Below are positions 61,110 through 64,000 of a DNA stretch of 64,000 bases, one piece after another. Both the position numbers and the translations under genes were made by a program. How positions within the stretch are numbered: the first letter of the stretch is position 1; the number at the start of each line of letters is the position of its first letter. Origin of the DNA: Baekduia soli (GTDB lineage: Bacteria > Actinomycetota > Thermoleophilia > Solirubrobacterales > Solirubrobacteraceae); assembly GCF_007970665.1 (NCBI RefSeq), contig NZ_CP042430.1, forward strand, positions 2,852,001-2,916,000, written 5' to 3'. Under the pieces are notes generated by a model. The model saw only the letters and a list, made by a program, of their open reading frames with translations, searched no databases and was not told the DNA's origin.

Positions 61110-61450
61110 CACAGGTCGCCCTTGGGGTAAATGGTCTCTACGTCGAGCTCGCCTTCGGCCTCGCGGATGTCGATCAGATCGGGATCAGTCTCAAGCTCAA
61201 ATCCAGCGACCTGCTGTCGGGCATAGGGTGCGAGCGCGTTGGTATCACCGCGTAGGTAGGCGGTTACCGCGTTCCAGTGCGAGCCGGCCACGGAGCGCTG
61301 CTCGGCATCGGGGAGTTCGAGGTCCATCACACCTTCGGTCGTCACGACGCGAACCAGCCATTCGGGACGTGGAGATCCTGCACCGCCTTCAGCGTCAGGA
61401 GCGAGGCGGAACCCGTGGAGGTGGTCGACGATGCGGAATGAGTTGTGCAT
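61109..61450 (-). CDS. Hypothetical protein, first gene of the PolB operon
   Basis: 113 aa from ATG 61450 (MHNSFRIVDHLHGFRL); the frame is open to 61516 but that start lies beyond the SOS-like box. Small, acidic, strand-rich: PEWLVRVVTTEGVMDLELPD, then a helix with HWNAVTAYLRGD and DLIDIREAEGELD. No family recognised. Coupled to the HNH gene. Position just behind a LexA-type site suggests damage-induced expression of the whole PolB operon. Confidence 0.65.
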   Translation of the reverse strand: MHNSFRIVDHLHGFRLAPDAEGGAGSPRPEWLVRVVTTEGVMDLELPDAEQRSVAGSHWNAVTAYLRGDTNALAPYARQQVAGFELETDPDLIDIREAEGELDVETIYPKGDL

Positions 61451-61471
61451 TGACCTCAGCGTCCCAGGGCA

Positions 61472-61485
61472 CGAACGTATGTTCG
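61472..61485. promoter_or_regulatory. LexA (SOS) box between the divergent PolB and Cas1 halves
   Basis: cgaacgtatgttcg is a perfect CGAAC-N4-GTTCG palindrome, the LexA/DinR operator consensus of actinobacteria and firmicutes. It lies 21 bp before the start of the minus-strand operon (61450) and 30 bp before the plus-strand gene (61516). A ttgacc at 61450-61455 could be a -35 for the plus direction. It would repress both arms until DNA damage. Confidence 0.7.
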
Positions 61486-61515
61486 CGTATGCGGTCGGTC
61501 GGGTCTTGCGCTTCA

Positions 61516-62496
61516 ATGCCTGCGGTGGCCGACCCCGCTCCCGACGACGAGCAGCTCCTCAAACACGCTGAGCTCGCCGGCTTCAACGTCACGCCTCGGC
61601 GGCTGGCCGGCTTTCGCCGCGCCCAGGCGATGCCGTCGACGCCGACCAGCCAGTGTCCCGAACGACTCGTCGGCCTCTGCCACTTCCTCGCCAGAACCGG
61701 TGAATTCCGCCGAAGGCCAGACCTCCCCGAGCGTCGTCGACTCGCCGACGCGCCGGTCTGGCTGTGGTACCAGGGCTATCCGGTCCCCTATCTGGAGGTC
61801 CGTGACCGGGCCCAGCATTATCTCGAGCACGTCGACAGAGGGCTACGTGAGTTACGCGAGGCCGAGCGTCGATTGCATCCCGACCACGAGCCTTACGAAT
61901 ACGCCACTGCTGCAGCTGAGGCCTACGCCGATGCTGTTATGCCCACGCCGATGATGCGCGGGATCATCCCTGCCTTCATCGACAATTATGTGCGTCAGGC
62001 CGACGGCGAAGAGCCACACGTACCAGCATCTCGCCATGAGCTTGCCCGTCAGGCGGCAGTCGACCTCTTCGTGCGGTTCCAAGGCGTCGGGCACGTCCCT
62101 AATGAGAAGGCCGCCGAGTTCGTGCTCGCGCCGCTGGTGATCGCCAAGGTCCAGGCGGAGGTCCCCGACGTCGAAGCGGTACTGGCCGCCATGAGCCTTT
62201 CCGGCATGAACAAAGCGCTCTGGCACCGCTCAGAGCATGAATGGTGGATGGTTCGCCACCTCGTCCATGCAGGGCTCGGAATCACCCACCAGCTCGCGAC
62301 CCAACCCGGTGACCGCGGCGTGCACCAGCTCGCTCGCCTAAGCACCCCAGGAATCGACACGCAGGGCTTGCTCCTGATGATCAGCTGGGTTGCCTCTGCG
62401 TTGCCGTACATCGTGGGCTACCTCAACGACAATCCCCTGGAAATTCCTGACGAACGTTTTCGCTCATCTCCACTCCCGAGGAACAAGTTAAGGTAA
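61516..62496 (+). CDS. Hypothetical protein with MerR-like N-terminus
   Basis: 326 aa from ATG 61516 (ATG 61489 is an alternative, but it lies 4 nt from the LexA box). The first ~110 residues (LLKHAELAGFNVTPRRLAGFRRAQAMP ... ADAPVWLWYQGYPVP) resemble the helix-turn-helix opening of MerR-like actinobacterial proteins. The remainder is helical: QHYLEHVDRGLRELREAERRL, MNKALWHRSEHEWWMVRHLV and a final hydrophobic helix MISWVASALPYIVGYL. No enzyme motif. Precedes cas1 by 38 bp; possibly a regulator or accessory DNA-binding factor. Confidence 0.6.
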   Translation: MPAVADPAPDDEQLLKHAELAGFNVTPRRLAGFRRAQAMPSTPTSQCPERLVGLCHFLARTGEFRRRPDLPERRRLADAPVWLWYQGYPVPYLEVRDRAQHYLEHVDRGLRELREAERRLHPDHEPYEYATAAAEAYADAVMPTPMMRGIIPAFIDNYVRQADGEEPHVPASRHELARQAAVDLFVRFQGVGHVPNEKAAEFVLAPLVIAKVQAEVPDVEAVLAAMSLSGMNKALWHRSEHEWWMVRHLVHAGLGITHQLATQPGDRGVHQLARLSTPGIDTQGLLLMISWVASALPYIVGYLNDNPLEIPDERFRSSPLPRNKLR

Positions 62497-62534
62497 AATG
62501 CGGAGCGTACACAGAACGCGAAAGGACTCGCAAC

Positions 62535-63683
62535 ATGGACGGCGACACTCCCCCGACCGAGCGGCCCGAACATGGCGTCATCGTCGCTGCGGGCTATGGT
62601 CTCAGGCTCTACGTTCGGGGCGGCCACCTCATCGTCCACGATGGAGTGGGACGTCAACACCGCACCCGGCGATATCACCGGGCAATCAGCAAGCTCAGGC
62701 GTGTCGTCGTCATCGGCCACGACGGCTACATCACCCTCGAGGCCATGCGCTGGATAAGAGACATCGGAGCCGCCTTTGTCCAGGTTGACCGCGACGCCAA
62801 CCTCATCGCGCTCAGCGCGCCCGCCCGCCACCACGAGTCCGCGCTGCGCCGCGCACAGGTCCTTGCTGGCGAGCAGCGGACCGGTCGCCAGGCGACCGTC
62901 GACCTCCTGAGGGCCAAACTCGAGTTGCAGGCTCAGATCGCCGAGCGCCTCTCCCGTCTCAAGGCCACGGTCCGGATCAAGGACGCACACCCCATCACGG
63001 TGGCGGCGGCAATCCGAGAGAGCGCAGAGTCTATGCACGCCGATCTCAGCTACGCGGTGCTCCGTCAGCTTGAGTCAGCGGCCGGCCGCAACTACTGGCA
63101 GACGTGGGCTCGCGTTTCGGTCGAGTTCGATCCGGGTTGGGACAAACGGATCCCCGATCACTGGCGTGAGGCCGGCCCACGAACCTCCGCCGCAGAAAAC
63201 AAAGGTCGGGGGCGCAAGGCAACGACCCCTGTTCACGCGATGCTCAACTACACCTACGCGATCCTTGAGACCGAAGCGACGATCGCGGCACACAAGCTCG
63301 GCTTCGATCCGAGCCTCGGCCTGATGCACACAGACAAGCGATACCGAGGCTCACTAGCGACCGACCTGATGGAGCCCGCGCGACCCGCCGCAGACCTACT
63401 TGTGCTCGATTTCCTAGAGTGTCAGCCGCTTCGGCGCGGCGATGTCAGAGAGACGCGAGAAGGTGTCGTCCGTATCGGAGCGCCGCTCGCTCGACAGCTC
63501 GCCGCACACTCGAGCTCGCTTTTGGCCGCGGTGGCCCCGCACGCCGAACAACTCGCGCGGACGCTGCTTGGCCGGTCTGATCACCCCACACCGCTGACCC
63601 GTCGCCGCCACGCCGCAGCGATCGCGCAGACACGATCTGACACCCGCACAGCCACACGATCCGAAGGTAGCATCCAAACATGA
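62535..63683 (+). CDS. cas1: Cas1 family endonuclease/integrase
   Basis: 382 aa from ATG 62535 after gaaagga. N-terminal beta domain (HGVIVAAGYGLRLYVRGGHL) and helical catalytic domain. Metal ligands: Glu180 in QLESAAGRNYW, His265 in LGLMHTDKR, Asp277 in LATDLMEPARP; AMLNYTYAILETEA at ~235-248 is the family hallmark. An ~90-residue C-terminal extension includes TPLTRRRHAAAI. Cas1 integrates DNA ends. Next to PolB and HNH genes, and without cas2 or an array in view, it is read as a casposase. Coupled to the next gene by ATGA. Confidence 0.9.
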   Translation: MDGDTPPTERPEHGVIVAAGYGLRLYVRGGHLIVHDGVGRQHRTRRYHRAISKLRRVVVIGHDGYITLEAMRWIRDIGAAFVQVDRDANLIALSAPARHHESALRRAQVLAGEQRTGRQATVDLLRAKLELQAQIAERLSRLKATVRIKDAHPITVAAAIRESAESMHADLSYAVLRQLESAAGRNYWQTWARVSVEFDPGWDKRIPDHWREAGPRTSAAENKGRGRKATTPVHAMLNYTYAILETEATIAAHKLGFDPSLGLMHTDKRYRGSLATDLMEPARPAADLLVLDFLECQPLRRGDVRETREGVVRIGAPLARQLAAHSSSLLAAVAPHAEQLARTLLGRSDHPTPLTRRRHAAAIAQTRSDTRTATRSEGSIQT

Positions 63684-63910
63684 AGCCCGAGAGCGCCACC
63701 GTGAAGAAGGTACTTCGCTTCGAAACACCCCCGCTCGGAAGCCGCGGCGACAGACTCGCCATTGTGCGCTGGAGCGACGGAACCGAAGGCGCGGCGCTTC
63801 TCTGGTTCAGCGACGAGGTGCTCCTATCCGAAGGCGACTTCATCGGCAAGACTGCTGAGGAGCTGCGATCTCTCCTGTTTCGCAGGGATCGAGACTGCCT
63901 CCAGTCCTAA
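63680..63910 (+). CDS. Small Cas1-coupled protein (76 aa), unknown
   Basis: Start overlaps the Cas1 stop (ATGA). Sequence is strand-rich: TVKKVLRFETPPLGSRGDRL, AIVRWSDGTEGAALLWF, DEVLLSEGDFIG and a closing helix EELRSLLFRRDRD. It is shorter than Cas2 and lacks the ferredoxin-like beta1 Asp motif, so it is not Cas2. Tight coupling suggests a partner that modulates Cas1. Confidence 0.6.
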   Translation: MKPESATVKKVLRFETPPLGSRGDRLAIVRWSDGTEGAALLWFSDEVLLSEGDFIGKTAEELRSLLFRRDRDCLQS

Positions 63911-64000
63911 CCCACCCAAGCTCCCTCGCCAGCCGCAACTTGGAACCCTCCGACCGATCACCGACGCGCTGATACGACGGTTTCAGCACCAGCGCACTGC
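63911..64000 (+). other. Non-coding end of window
   Basis: No gene, hairpin or repeat pair can be supported here. The final bases include cggtttcagcacc, a possible start of a repeat or element end, but the window stops before a second copy could be seen. Confidence 0.3.

Larger units (their letters stand above)
53491..64000. mobile_element. Casposon-like island (PolB, HNH, Cas1, type IIG R-M); right end outside window
   Basis: From 53491 onward the DNA is visibly richer in A/T than the preceding 53 kb and replaces the end of a response-regulator gene. Cargo: membrane protein, type IIG restriction-methylation enzyme, family B DNA polymerase, HNH protein, two regulatory-type proteins, Cas1 and a small partner. 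Cas1 plus PolB plus HNH is the defining content of casposons, in which Cas1 is the integrase. No cas2, no effector cas genes and no CRISPR array are visible. Terminal inverted repeats are not proven; the right end lies beyond base 64000. A Cas1-solo locus or defence island are alternatives. Confidence 0.6.

Noticed and set aside
63680-63910. Cas2
   Set aside because: Too short, and it lacks the N-terminal strand with a conserved Asp and the ferredoxin-like pattern.
53501-63990. Terminal inverted repeat between 53501-53512 and 63979-63990
   Set aside because: Only 9 of 12 bases agree (ggtttc plus scattered matches), which can arise by chance. The true right end is probably outside the window.
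61900-64000. CRISPR array beside cas1
   Set aside because: No evenly spaced repeats occur anywhere in the last 10 kb. The final 90 bases contain at most one candidate repeat-like string and the window ends there.

Overview
The window is very GC-rich DNA (by eye above 70% in most of it) from an actinobacterium. The gene set (DUF1800 + DUF1501 pair, split PntAA/PntAB/PntB transhydrogenase, PspC-type signalling cluster, secreted propeller-like proteins with Arg-rich tails, fused ECF ATPases) most resembles class Thermoleophilia, order Solirubrobacterales. That placement is inference; there is no rRNA here to confirm it.

Layout. 0-11 kb: an SCP2-like hypothetical protein, a tandem HD-GYP protein, tRNA-Leu(CAG) and tRNA-Glu(CTC), small membrane or secreted proteins, a decayed SDR, a PilZ protein, an intact SDR, and a minus-strand operon of Asp/Glu/hydantoin racemase, small EamA transporter and isochorismatase-like hydrolase. 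11-19 kb: a cell-surface glycan cluster with a GT2-GT4 fusion, two more GT2 enzymes, a methyltransferase, a polysaccharide ABC exporter and a polysaccharide deacetylase. 19-24 kb: a deleted ABC ATPase remnant, a hydrolase, a double cupin, a PRC-barrel protein, PAP2 and AhpD-like proteins.

23.7-30.7 kb: a cobalamin module. An adenosyltransferase gene lies divergent from a cobalamin riboswitch that leads an operon of two secreted DUF4430-like proteins, EcfT, a fused double EcfA ATPase, an S component and a secreted alpha/alpha-toroid protein. DUF4430 and alpha/alpha-toroid domains are the two domains of animal transcobalamin and intrinsic factor, so the operon reads like a split, secreted B12 binder feeding an ECF importer.

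30.8-53.5 kb: proton-translocating transhydrogenase, DUF1800/DUF1501 pair, acyltransferase, TetR-controlled drug exporter, acyl-reductase-like SDR, a PspC-histidine kinase/LuxR regulator cluster, glpD, a secreted PKD-type protein, a folP homologue, a highly divergent Rho, and an OmpR-type regulator whose 3' end is cut off.

53.5-64 kb: a visibly less GC-rich island that begins inside that regulator. It carries a type IIG restriction-methylation enzyme, a family B DNA polymerase (frameshifted), an HNH protein, a small protein, a probable DNA-binding protein, a Cas1 with its E/H/D triad and a small partner gene, but no cas2, effector genes or CRISPR array. PolB + HNH + Cas1 is the gene content of a casposon. 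A perfect CGAAC-N4-GTTCG LexA-type box sits between the two divergent halves of the Cas1/PolB module, suggesting SOS control.

At least eight genes, many of which should be functional, are broken at G or C homopolymers. This looks like systematic sequencing error rather than decay and should be kept in mind when reading the frameshifted entries.
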